NCBI RefSeq assembly: GCF_000743575.1
Contig: NZ_JQGC01000013.1
Span: 62,001 to 126,000 of the forward strand
DNA length: 64,000 nucleotides
Direction: 5' to 3'
Source: Devosia riboflavina
GTDB lineage: Bacteria > Pseudomonadota > Alphaproteobacteria > Rhizobiales > Devosiaceae
Below, one piece after another: positions 8,386-17,148 of this stretch; position 1 is the first letter of the stretch, and each line of letters begins with the position of its first letter. The notes under the pieces were generated by a model. That model made no database searches. It had not been told where the DNA came from and saw only the letters and a list, made by a program, of their open reading frames with translations. The translations under genes and the position numbers were made by a program.

Positions 8386-9744
8386 ATGACGAACACCATC
8401 ACCCGCCGCTTGGCTTTGCAACTCCTCGGCTCCGCCGCAGCCCTGCCCTTTATCGCCTCGGCCATTCCGGCCGTGGCGCAGGAAACTGCCGGCCGCATCA
8501 TCGTCCTGTCCGACCTGCACTCGGCCTATGAGCGCACCGCGGAATTGCTGGCGATGCTCGAAAGCGAAGTCGCCAGCAACCCGGTCCCCCACATCATCCT
8601 GATCAATGGCGACGTCTTCGAACTGGGCAATGTGGTTGCCGTGCGCTCAGCCGGCATCATCGACTGGACCTTCCTCGAAGCCGTCGCTGCCCTCGCCCCT
8701 ACCGTCCTCAATATCGGCAATCACGAGCCCGACCTCGATAGCAACCTCGCCAATGTCATCGCGCAGGCCGAGGAAATCGGCATCACCGTCGTCAGCAACA
8801 TCACCGACACACGCACCGGCGCGCTTTATGCCAGCACGGATACCGACCTTGCGCTGGGCGACCTGCCGGTCCGCGTCGTCGGCATCGCCACTGACAAGCT
8901 CACCACCTATCCCAAGGATAGCCGCGAGGCCCTGACCATCCCCGAGCCCGTCGGCTGGGCCACGGAAAACCTGGCTGGCCTGCTCGAGGGCGATGTCCTG
9001 CCCGTCGTCCTCAGCCATGCCGGCGTCGTCGCCGACCGCGCCATCCTGCCGCTCCTCGCCGATGGCACGCTGCTGGTCGGCGGCCACGATCATCTGACCT
9101 TCACCCATGACGAAGGCAAGACCCGCTACGTCCATACCGGCTCGTGGAGCAGCACCTATACGGTTGTCACGGTCGGCGCCGACAAGTCGATGACGGTCGA
9201 ACAGTCCCCCGTCCGCGGCGACGTTGCCGCCAACGAAGCCCTCGCCACCCTGATTGCCGACACTCTCGCCGAGCACCTCACCACGGAAGAACTGGCCGCG
9301 ATCGGCACCAGCCCCGAGGCGATGACCCTGGCACAGACCGGCCGCTTCGTTGCCGAAAGCATGGCGGCAGCGGGCGAAGGCGATATCGGCTTTATCGGCC
9401 ACACCACCCTGGGCAATGGCCTGCCGCAGGGCGACGTCAGCAAATATACCTTCGACTCCGTCGTCCGCTTCGATGGCAAGCTGATGGTCGCCGATGTCGA
9501 TGCCAAGACGCTCGCCGAAATCCTCGCCGTGGTGAACCAGGATGAAGCCCAGACGCTGGAACAGCGCACCGGCGACTTCCTTTACGCCGCCCCGACGGGC
9601 CTGCCGACCAAGGACGTCTATCGCCTCGTGACCAATGACTGGTCGGCGACCAACCAGAAGTCGTATTTCGGGCGGGAAGACCTGGTATTCACGCCGGGTC
9701 CGGAAGTGGGCTTGAAGGCGCTGGTTGTTGCGGCGTTGAAGTAG
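8386..9744 (+). CDS. Secreted metallophosphatase, 5'-nucleotidase/UshA type
   Basis: 452 residues from the ATG at 8386, preceded by AAGGA. The N-terminus TRRLALQLLGSAAALPF has paired arginines and looks like a Tat-type signal, cleaved near AVAQ. Calcineurin-like metallophosphoesterase motifs follow in order: LSDLHSAY (D-x-H), INGDVFE (GD), IGNHEPD (GNHE), LSHAG and GGHDH, which together build the dinuclear metal site. The C-terminal half (about 300-452; GFIGHTTLGNGLPQGDVS..) matches the 5'-nucleotidase substrate-binding domain. Probably removes phosphate from nucleotides in the periplasm. It follows yejA by 78 bases on the same strand and may be co-transcribed; Yej imports a peptide-nucleotide in enterics, so the link is suggestive only. 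Confidence 0.85.
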   Translation: MTNTITRRLALQLLGSAAALPFIASAIPAVAQETAGRIIVLSDLHSAYERTAELLAMLESEVASNPVPHIILINGDVFELGNVVAVRSAGIIDWTFLEAVAALAPTVLNIGNHEPDLDSNLANVIAQAEEIGITVVSNITDTRTGALYASTDTDLALGDLPVRVVGIATDKLTTYPKDSREALTIPEPVGWATENLAGLLEGDVLPVVLSHAGVVADRAILPLLADGTLLVGGHDHLTFTHDEGKTRYVHTGSWSSTYTVVTVGADKSMTVEQSPVRGDVAANEALATLIADTLAEHLTTEELAAIGTSPEAMTLAQTGRFVAESMAAAGEGDIGFIGHTTLGNGLPQGDVSKYTFDSVVRFDGKLMVADVDAKTLAEILAVVNQDEAQTLEQRTGDFLYAAPTGLPTKDVYRLVTNDWSATNQKSYFGREDLVFTPGPEVGLKALVVAALK

Positions 9745-9769
9745 AGCCGCGAGACCTCCTCAACTACGC

Positions 9770-9859
9770 GACGTCATCCTCGGGCTTGACCCGAGGACAC
9801 TTCACTTACTCATTTTCCTGTAAGTACAGAGCCCTCGGGTCAAGCCCGAGGGTCACGTC
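9770..9859. repeat. Paired REP-like palindromes (family A, copy 1)
   Basis: Two inverted copies of a unit with the core CCTCGGGCTTGACCCGAGG, itself a palindrome (first at about 9777-9796, second at about 9833-9852). They are extended by GACGTCA/GACGTGA so that the whole pair forms a larger inverted repeat. It lies between convergent genes and may end transcription in both directions. A second pair lies inside macB at 19148-19232. Confidence 0.85.
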
Positions 9860-9895
9860 CTGTGATAGTGAGAAACTCCACCCAGCGCGGGAAAC

Positions 9896-10498
9896 CTACC
9901 CCGCCTTTCGCCCCACCAGATCCACCACATGCGACCTGCCGACATGGGTCAGGCCCTCGGCCAATTCTCTGTCCTCGTCCGCAAGGTGCAAAATCTCCAG
10001 TGCCGCAAACTTCTCGGCCAGCAACGCCTCGGTATAGAGGTTTTCCAAAATCCCCGGCCCGCCGGTCTTGTACTCAAGCTGCCGCGGGCCATAGCCCTGC
10101 AAGATCAGCAAACCACCAGGCTTCAGCGTCTCGATCATGCCGGCAAAGATTTCGTCGCGCAGTTCCGGTCCCGCGAACTGGAAGAAGATGCCGGCCACAA
10201 CGTCAAAGCGCTCCGCCGGCCAGTCGTAATCAGCGATATCGAGCAAGTGCGTCTTGAGCGAAACGCCCCGCTTGTCAGCGAGCTTTTTCGCCTTGTCGAG
10301 GCCGACCGGCGAAGCATCCATCGAGACCACATCCAGCCCCTGTTCCGCGAGCCACACGCCATTGCGGCCTTCGCCATCGGCGATCGCAAGGGCCTTGCCG
10401 GACGGAGGCAGGAGAAGGTTCTGGGCGGCGAGAAAAGCGTTGGGCGCTTCGCCGAAAACATACTCGTCACGGCTGTAGCGATCGTCCCAAAAGCTCAT
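9896..10498 (-). CDS. Class I SAM-dependent methyltransferase (TehB-like)
   Basis: 200 residues starting MSFWDDRYSRDEYVFGEAPN, the typical opening of small TehB/thiopurine-type methyltransferases. The SAM-binding motif is ALAIADGEGRNGVWLAEQG (motif I with D-G-E-G-R-N), followed by the acidic residue of motif II in VVSMDASPVG and motif IV FDVVAGIFFQFAG. The fold is a single Rossmann domain of cytoplasmic type. The substrate is unknown; relatives act on tellurite, thiols or small metabolites. It ends next to the tamB stop: tamB finishes at 10498 where this gene starts, so the two are coupled on the reverse strand. Confidence 0.85.
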   Translation of the reverse strand: MSFWDDRYSRDEYVFGEAPNAFLAAQNLLLPPSGKALAIADGEGRNGVWLAEQGLDVVSMDASPVGLDKAKKLADKRGVSLKTHLLDIADYDWPAERFDVVAGIFFQFAGPELRDEIFAGMIETLKPGGLLILQGYGPRQLEYKTGGPGILENLYTEALLAEKFAALEILHLADEDRELAEGLTHVGRSHVVDLVGRKAG

Positions 10499-13400
10499 CA
10501 GTAGTCCTGTTCGTAGAACACACCCACGCTTGAGTCACCATTCTGCCCGGCAGTGCCACGCACCACAAGGTCATTGGTCACATCGAGGTTGATCGTCACC
10601 TTGGACTGTCCATTGGCCCCAGCCGTGACGCCCAAGTAGATATTGTCCTGCAGATAGGTGCCCGCCTGCACGCCGACATTGCCCTCGGAGTCGGTGACGA
10701 CATCGAGATCGGCGAGACCGGCCGCGCCACGCAGGCCATCGACGAGACCGCCGCCACCGCCACCGACCAGTTCGGCGGCTGCGCCGGCAAGCTGCGCCAA
10801 CTGCAACGGCGTCAATTCACCCATGGAGCGCTTGAAGATCAGGCGGCTCAAAACTTCATCCTGCGGCAGGGTCGGGTTGGAGGTGAAGGTCACCTCAGGC
10901 GCCGAAGCACGGCCGGCAATGGTCACGAACACCGTAATGCCGTCGCCCTCGGTCCGCGCCACGAAATAGAGCTGCGGATCGAGATCGCCGAGCATGGTCA
11001 CAGTGCCGGTCTCGAAATCGAGTCGCTGGCCGAGGACAGACAGTCGACCGCGATTGAGCGAGAAGGCGCCGACGGGCTGGATATTGTTGAGTGGCCCGGC
11101 AAGACGCACCGAACCGCCGACCTCGGCATCAAGACCACGGCCGCGAATGAAGATCTGGTTGGGCGCATTGATGGTCACGTCAAGCAGCAGGCCCGACGAA
11201 CGGGTCTGCGGCACCGGAGCGCCAGCCGCGTCGATGCGGGCACGCTGCAGGGTCTGCTGAACCGCGGGCGGCGTGTCTATGTGGGTGACATCGATCAGCG
11301 GCGTGCCGCCACCAAAGCCTTCCGGCACTGTGATATTGGCGTTCTCGATATTGAGCGTGCCGGCAAGCAACGGCGTGCCGGTGATATTGCCGGTAAGCGT
11401 CAGGCCTCCCGAAACCGTGGCGAGGAAGATTTCGCCGTCCGAATAGCGGGCCGAATTGAGCGCGACGCGCAGATCGGCCGGGAACTGGCCGGAGAGGCCA
11501 ACCGTTCCCGAGGCGGAAACACTGCCGCCGGTTGCGAGATTAGCCGTAAGGCTCTCGATGCGCGCCGAGGTGCCGGCGAGCGTCGCCCGGCCGGTAATGT
11601 CGGTAAGACGCAGGTTGAGCTCGGGATCGACATAGCCGGCGCCATTGACCGACACCGAACCACCGAACTGCGGCGCGGCAATGCTGCCCGACACATCGGC
11701 ATTGAAATTGGCCGTGCCGGAAAGCTGCCCGCCCCGATCGATGAGGAAGCGATTGGCGAGGGCCAGCGGCGCCGAACCCGTCAACGTGACGGCAAGCCCG
11801 CCACCCGAAAGCGGCACGCGGCCCGAACCGGTGACATTGAGACCACCCGCGCCATTGGCGGCGAGGCGCTCGATGGCGACACTATTGCGGGAATAGGAAC
11901 CAGCAACGGTGGCGCTGATCGGGGCAATGCCGAAGGACTGGATCGCGGCGGCATTGATACCGCTGCCGCGCGCATCGAACCGCACCTGCGGATTGGAAGC
12001 CGAACCCGAAACCACCGCCGTGCCATCGAGCGTACCGGCAAGGCCGAGGCTGGGCACAATCGTATTGGCGATGGAGAGCGGCAGAGAGGCGATAGTGACG
12101 TTGAGCGCCAGCGTTTCGCCGGCCGTGCCCGAGGCCGTTATGCTGCCCGAGCCGACATCGAAGCGCAGGGCGTCGAGCGCGATGCTATTGCCCTGCACCA
12201 GCAAGGTGGTGGGATTGGCGAGGCGAGCAGCAATGCTGCCCTGGGCGAGGTTGGCGCGATCGAGCGATACGCGATAGCCGCCCTCGACTGGGGCAAGGCC
12301 ACCAGCGACATCGACATTGGTACCGGTGGCGAGCGCAGCCTGTGCGTCAAAGCTCGTCGTATCGCCGCTCTGGCTGGCGCGGGCATTCAGCGTGTTGACC
12401 GTGGTGCCTGCGGCAACGACGTTGCTTGCCATGACCGTACCATTGAGCGCGGGAACGCCGAAAAGGTCGACCGCCGTCGCACTGATCTCGGCGCGGCCCA
12501 CGGCAATATCGTTGATCTTGAGGTTGGTGGCATTGGCGGTCAGCCCCGCCTGCTGCACGCCATCGACCGGCGACAGGGCTAGTGCAGCATTGATGCTGCC
12601 CGAGGCTTCGGTGAGCAGGAGCGCGGCGGCCAAAGAGACATCGGAAGCGGTGACGTCGAGCCGGCCGTTCAGCAATTGCGTATCGACCGCGCGGCTCACC
12701 GAGCCGAAAACGCGCGTCCCGGCGATCTCGAAATCGAGATTGTTCAGCGCCTGCTGCGCCGTGTCGGAAACAACCTGCGAGGAGAGAGTGGCGCGATGGC
12801 CATCGAGCATGGCTTCGCCACTGATGCGGCCGGTAAGGTTGCCCTGTAGCAGCGAGAGATCGAGCCCGACCTGCGCATCGCGGAGATTCCGGCCGACGAG
12901 ATTGCCATTGGCGACCGTAGCATCGAGCACCAGATCAACCGGCGCTTCGGCCGAAGCCGACTTGGCCGTGCCGCGCACGACGAGGGCGCCGGAGGCCTGG
13001 TCGGTAAGAAGACCAAGATCAGAGAGATCAAGCCCGATGGCGAAATTGGCTTCGCTGGTGCCATAGACACCATCAGCGGTGAACTGCACCTGTGGATTAG
13101 TCACGGCGAAATCGTCGGCGACAATGCCGGCTTCAGTGCGAGCGAGACGACCGGAAAGAGCCACATTGCCGGCCAGCAGTTTGTCGGCGGTTTCATCGTC
13201 TATGGTGAGGTTGTTGCCTGAGCCTTCAAAGGTCAGGTCAAAACCGCCGCCAACAAAGGCAACGGAGCCCTCGGCATCGAGCGAGAGGCCGCCCGTCAAT
13301 TCGCGACCGGCAAGACCCGAGAACGGCGCGATACTGTCGGTCTGCACACCAATGCGCCCGCGGAACGCGCCGCCATCGATGACACCCGACAGGCCCGCGG

Positions 13401-14829
13401 TCAGCGCTTCGCCAACAACGCGGAGCTGCGCTAGCTCGATCGGCTGACCGGCATTCCACAGCCCGGCAATACCAAGGCCGACGCTGTCGCCAAGCGCGGC
13501 TTCCACCGCCTCGTCGCCGGCAATGCCGGACAGCGTGCCGTCACCATTGAAGGTGATCATGCGGGTCGCTGGATCGGCGAGATTGCTGGCCACACCATTG
13601 ATGGCGAGACCGACACGATTGGCGGAAAAATCGCCGGTGATCAGGTTGTCGATACCGAGATCGGCGCGCCAGTCTTCCGAACCATCGCGCCCGAAGTCGA
13701 TCGTGAGTTGCGCTGCGCCCACCTGCGGCGCGCCCGGCGCCGGCAGGATGACGAGCCCGCCAGCCGGGTCGGCAATGGAGGCCGTCAGGTCGAGGCGGGA
13801 GAGGAAATTGTCGGCCGTTGTGCTGGCATTGGCCTCCAGCGCCAATTGCCCACCGGTCAGGGTCAGATCATTGAGCTCGACGCCGCCGGCGCTGCGCACC
13901 AGGGCGTTGAGCGAGAGCCGCGTATCTTCGCCGAAGAACGGGCGATACTGCTCGGCCATGAGCATGGAGAGCGGCCCGCCGAGATCGGCGTCGATGGCAA
14001 AACCTTCGGCCGTCTGGTTGATGGTCGAAACGCCAGCCAGTGCCGTCTGGCCATTGGCGAGCAACGTCAGGTCGGCGCGCAGGTCGGCCACCGGCCCCTG
14101 CCCCGCCAGCGTCAACTGCATGGCCGGCCGCCCCTCGATATTGAGGAGATTGGCGAGAACGCCATTTTCCGGCTCGTTGAGATCGAACTTCAGGTCGATC
14201 TCATTGGTGTCGCGCACATAGGACACGTCGAGATTGAGCGTGCCGCCCGGCCCGTCGAGGCGCACGATATCGAGCGCCGTGTTGAGATTGCCGCCTTCGA
14301 GCGCCAGGTTGCCGGCGAGCGAAATTTCCGAGCCGAGGCCAAAGACACCGTCCCCGAAGGTGACGCGCGGCACCGAAAGTTCGCCGATATTGATGGCCAC
14401 CGGGAATTCCGGCACCGAAAAGCTGCCTGCTTCCGGCGGCGGCAGGTCGACACCCTCGGCCGGAATGGCATTGCGGATATAGTCGATCGACTCGGCCTTG
14501 AGCGAATTGACCTGCAATCGGCCGGTAAAGAGCGCCGCCTGGCTCCAGTTGAGGCTCGCATTATTAACGCGCAGCCAGACGCCCTGCTGGTCGGCAATGG
14601 TGATCTCGCGGATCGACACATCCGAGCCGAGCGCGCCGTCGATATTGGACAAGCGAATCTGCCGCTCGGGCGTCGAAAGCTGCCCTTCGACGAAGCCTGT
14701 CAGCCAATCCTTCTGCGCTTCATCGGAATTGTCCTGCGCAAACAGAGCGACGGGCACGCCGATCAGCGGCACGAGAACGAGCGAAGCCAGGGCAACGCGG
14801 CGGTATTTTTGCTTCACAATCGGCATCAT
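10498..14829 (-). CDS. tamB: Translocation and assembly module inner-membrane subunit TamB
   Basis: 1443 residues, MMPIVKQKYRRVALASLVLVPLIGVPVALF giving one N-terminal membrane anchor, then a very long periplasmic beta-rich region of repeating short strands (LNLDVSY, ITASGTAGETLALNV, VSASGTVGLSG and many others). The C-terminal DUF490/TamB domain ends in GQNGDSSVGVFYEQDY. TamB bridges inner and outer membranes with TamA, in autotransporter assembly and lipid transport to the outer membrane. Its ATG overlaps the tamA stop (TGATG), the conserved tamA-tamB pair. E. coli TamB is somewhat shorter (about 1260 residues). Confidence 0.93.
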   Translation of the reverse strand: MMPIVKQKYRRVALASLVLVPLIGVPVALFAQDNSDEAQKDWLTGFVEGQLSTPERQIRLSNIDGALGSDVSIREITIADQQGVWLRVNNASLNWSQAALFTGRLQVNSLKAESIDYIRNAIPAEGVDLPPPEAGSFSVPEFPVAINIGELSVPRVTFGDGVFGLGSEISLAGNLALEGGNLNTALDIVRLDGPGGTLNLDVSYVRDTNEIDLKFDLNEPENGVLANLLNIEGRPAMQLTLAGQGPVADLRADLTLLANGQTALAGVSTINQTAEGFAIDADLGGPLSMLMAEQYRPFFGEDTRLSLNALVRSAGGVELNDLTLTGGQLALEANASTTADNFLSRLDLTASIADPAGGLVILPAPGAPQVGAAQLTIDFGRDGSEDWRADLGIDNLITGDFSANRVGLAINGVASNLADPATRMITFNGDGTLSGIAGDEAVEAALGDSVGLGIAGLWNAGQPIELAQLRVVGEALTAGLSGVIDGGAFRGRIGVQTDSIAPFSGLAGRELTGGLSLDAEGSVAFVGGGFDLTFEGSGNNLTIDDETADKLLAGNVALSGRLARTEAGIVADDFAVTNPQVQFTADGVYGTSEANFAIGLDLSDLGLLTDQASGALVVRGTAKSASAEAPVDLVLDATVANGNLVGRNLRDAQVGLDLSLLQGNLTGRISGEAMLDGHRATLSSQVVSDTAQQALNNLDFEIAGTRVFGSVSRAVDTQLLNGRLDVTASDVSLAAALLLTEASGSINAALALSPVDGVQQAGLTANATNLKINDIAVGRAEISATAVDLFGVPALNGTVMASNVVAAGTTVNTLNARASQSGDTTSFDAQAALATGTNVDVAGGLAPVEGGYRVSLDRANLAQGSIAARLANPTTLLVQGNSIALDALRFDVGSGSITASGTAGETLALNVTIASLPLSIANTIVPSLGLAGTLDGTAVVSGSASNPQVRFDARGSGINAAAIQSFGIAPISATVAGSYSRNSVAIERLAANGAGGLNVTGSGRVPLSGGGLAVTLTGSAPLALANRFLIDRGGQLSGTANFNADVSGSIAAPQFGGSVSVNGAGYVDPELNLRLTDITGRATLAGTSARIESLTANLATGGSVSASGTVGLSGQFPADLRVALNSARYSDGEIFLATVSGGLTLTGNITGTPLLAGTLNIENANITVPEGFGGGTPLIDVTHIDTPPAVQQTLQRARIDAAGAPVPQTRSSGLLLDVTINAPNQIFIRGRGLDAEVGGSVRLAGPLNNIQPVGAFSLNRGRLSVLGQRLDFETGTVTMLGDLDPQLYFVARTEGDGITVFVTIAGRASAPEVTFTSNPTLPQDEVLSRLIFKRSMGELTPLQLAQLAGAAAELVGGGGGGLVDGLRGAAGLADLDVVTDSEGNVGVQAGTYLQDNIYLGVTAGANGQSKVTINLDVTNDLVVRGTAGQNGDSSVGVFYEQDY

Positions 14830-16697
14830 CAGAAAGCCTGCCCGATGCCGACATAAAGCGCATAGTCCGGATCGCCGGCCCGCTTATTGAGCGGAATGGC
14901 CACGTCGAGCCGCAGCGGCCCGAGGCCGGTATAGTAGCGAACGCCCGCGCCAACCCCGAGACGCAGGTCTTCGAGACCGGGGAAGGTATCAGCCGCGACA
15001 TAGCCGCCATCGACGAAACCGACGACGCCGATGGATTCGGTCACCTTCGCCCGCGCTTCAAGCGAAGCTTCGAGGAGGTAGCGTCCGCCGGTCACGCCGC
15101 CCTTGCCATCGTCGACGCCGATGGATTTGACCGCATAGCCGCGCACCGAGCCACCGCCGCCGGCAAAGAACAGCTTGTCCGGCGCGATTTCATTGAGCGC
15201 CGGCCCGAGCAGCGCACCAGCCTTGACGCGGCCGGCCAGCACGAACTGGTCATCTTCGGAGAACCCGAAATAGGTGCGGGCTTCGGCGGTGAGCCGCAGA
15301 CCCATCTTGTCGAAGGAGAAGTCGTAATAGGGCTCGGCATTGCCCGAGAGATACCAGCCCTCGGTCGGATCGACCGTGCTATCGCGCCCGTCGAAGGTCG
15401 CGCCGGCATAGATGCCGAGGGTCGAGAAGTCGCGGGTACCAAAGACGTCGTCGAAGCGCGCCCGCTCATAGACCACGCCGCCTTCGGCCGTCAGCTCATC
15501 CGAGAAATAGTGCGTCAGGCCCAGACGCGCCTGCGCTGAGGTTTCCGTATAGGTCGGATAGATCGTGCGCTCAGCCGCGATGGCGGCAACGAGATCGGTA
15601 TCGGGGGTAAGAAAGCCCGGCTTGGTAAAGGTGCCGCCGAACATGTAGTCGAACTGGGCGGTATCTATGGGCCAGGCGATGCTGGCGACGCGCGCATCGA
15701 GCCGCAGCCTCTCGGCCTGACCAAAGAGATTGCGCCAGAGGTGGAAACCTTCGACGCCGAGACCGTCCACGGTGGAATAGGTCGCGCCAGCACCAAAGCG
15801 GCGGCCGGGCAGTTCTTCGACCAGCAGCTCATAGGGGAGCAGGCCGTCTGGCGAAATGTCCTGCGCTGCCTGGAAGCGGGCCGCGCGGAAGACTTCGAGC
15901 CGGTCGAGACGCTTTTGTGCGCGCGTCAGGTCGTCTGGATCATATTCCTGGCCGACGGCAAGCCCGGTCTGCTGGCGCACGAATTCCGGGTTCATGTTCT
16001 GCGTGCCGGTGACGGTGATGTCGCCAAAGGCCGCGAGGCGGCCCGGATTGACGTTGATGGTCACATCCACGGTGTTGTTGGCGTGATTGGCCACCACATC
16101 GCGGCCGACAATCTCGGCCTTGGCATAGCCCTGCTGCTGCCAGGCCTGCACGGCAAGCTGCTCGGCCGCAAGGATCACCGAAGAGCGCGCCACCAGGCCG
16201 GCACCAAAACCGCGCAGCACCGGCAGATCGACCTGATCGTCGGGATCGCTGGTCGCGGGCGCCTGGTTGGCAATGTTGACGCTGTTGAAGGTAAAGAGCG
16301 GGCCGGGATCGACCGAAACACTCACATCGACCGGATTGGGCAGCCGCGCATCGGGCGCCAGCTTGGAGGCCTCTACGCCGCCGATGAGAATGCTGATCGC
16401 AGCGCCGTAGTGGCCTTCATTATAGAGAGCCGCGATGATGCGCCTGTAGTCGCCGCGTGCCTTGGCAAGGAGGCCGGCGACGCCAGAAGCAGGCTCGCCC
16501 TGATCGGCGACAAGCGAGGAAGCATTGCGCGCCGCATTTTCGACCGCGCCAGTCTGGGTCGAGGCGAACGTGACGACATAGTTCTGCGGATCAATGATCA
16601 CCGCATCCTGAGTCTCGTCCTCGAAAAACTTGAAGCCGAACAGTTCAAAACCATGCGCAGGAGCCGCCACAGCCAGGGAGGCCGCGGCGATGCACAA
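14829..16697 (-). CDS. tamA: Outer-membrane assembly protein TamA (Omp85 family)
   Basis: 622 residues as called here from a TTG at 16697. POTRA-type repeats occupy about 70-300 (VSVSVDPGPLFTFNSVNI, VDVTINVNPGRLAAFGDITVTG) and the C-terminal Omp85 barrel about 310-622, with the conserved GGGGSVRGYA motif (residues near 520) and the ending LYVGIGQAF with a terminal Phe typical of outer-membrane beta barrels. The start is uncertain: no ATG or GTG lies between the upstream in-frame stop and the signal-peptide core. TTG 16697 gives a short signal (MCIAAASLAVAAPAHG); a CTG at 16733 would give a more normal one (QSARWVSSIGAL...). Pairs with TamB. Confidence 0.92.
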   Translation of the reverse strand: MCIAAASLAVAAPAHGFELFGFKFFEDETQDAVIIDPQNYVVTFASTQTGAVENAARNASSLVADQGEPASGVAGLLAKARGDYRRIIAALYNEGHYGAAISILIGGVEASKLAPDARLPNPVDVSVSVDPGPLFTFNSVNIANQAPATSDPDDQVDLPVLRGFGAGLVARSSVILAAEQLAVQAWQQQGYAKAEIVGRDVVANHANNTVDVTINVNPGRLAAFGDITVTGTQNMNPEFVRQQTGLAVGQEYDPDDLTRAQKRLDRLEVFRAARFQAAQDISPDGLLPYELLVEELPGRRFGAGATYSTVDGLGVEGFHLWRNLFGQAERLRLDARVASIAWPIDTAQFDYMFGGTFTKPGFLTPDTDLVAAIAAERTIYPTYTETSAQARLGLTHYFSDELTAEGGVVYERARFDDVFGTRDFSTLGIYAGATFDGRDSTVDPTEGWYLSGNAEPYYDFSFDKMGLRLTAEARTYFGFSEDDQFVLAGRVKAGALLGPALNEIAPDKLFFAGGGGSVRGYAVKSIGVDDGKGGVTGGRYLLEASLEARAKVTESIGVVGFVDGGYVAADTFPGLEDLRLGVGAGVRYYTGLGPLRLDVAIPLNKRAGDPDYALYVGIGQAF

Positions 16698-17148
16698 GGC
16701 GCCAATACTCGATACCCAACGCGCGCTTTGCAGTGAACCAGTTCCCGACCGTTACGCTTCAACCAATAGGTCAAAGCTGAGAATAGCTTGGCGCTCGGAA
16801 AGATTGGGTTAACCCTCCCCCCGCCTGCCCAAAGGGCGTCCTCTTCATGGCGAGTTTAGGGCGACCCTGCCGCAAAGGGCAAGCTTGGGGCCGGAAGGTG
16901 ATGGTTTTGAAGAAGAATACGTGGCCGATAGGCAACGGTTTCTAGAGGTCAGGAACTGGCGGCGGCGAGCCACTGTCTCCCTTCTCCCCTTGCGGGAGAA
17001 GGTGCCCAAAGGGCGGATGAGGGGTACTACGATGTTGTCCCCAACTCCTCTGCGGAGGCGAGAACACCCCTCACCCTGAATAATCTGCTGAACGCAGATT
17101 ATTCTGTCCCTCTCCCGCAAGGGGCGAGGGAAGGGTCAGCGTACGGCC
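16698..17148. other. Intergenic region between tamA and macB
   Basis: 451 bases without a gene I can support. The first part (16698-16860) should carry the tamA promoter. Most of the rest (16978-17133) is repeat copy C1, described separately. Short ORFs here are made of repeat sequence. Confidence 0.7.
16978..17133. repeat. Mosaic palindromic repeat, family C, copy C1
   Basis: Outer arms CTTCTCCCCTTGCGGGAGAAGG and CCCTCTCCCGCAAGGGGCGAGGG enclose several small hairpins: GCCC-AAA-GGGC, CCTC-TGC-GGAGG and a perfect 11-bp stem GAATAATCTGC/GCAGATTATTC (17078-17088 with 17094-17104) around the loop TGAAC. Other copies: 22200-22357, 30963-31107 (inside epmB) and 44177-44336. Confidence 0.88.

Noticed and set aside
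11281..12582. 433-codon plus-strand open frame inside tamB
   Set aside because: Antisense shadow of the repetitive TamB region; no ribosome site and no family resemblance.
16845..17120. Small ORFs between tamA and macB
   Set aside because: Made of repeat C1; peptides such as PLREKVPKGRMRG recur wherever this repeat is translated.
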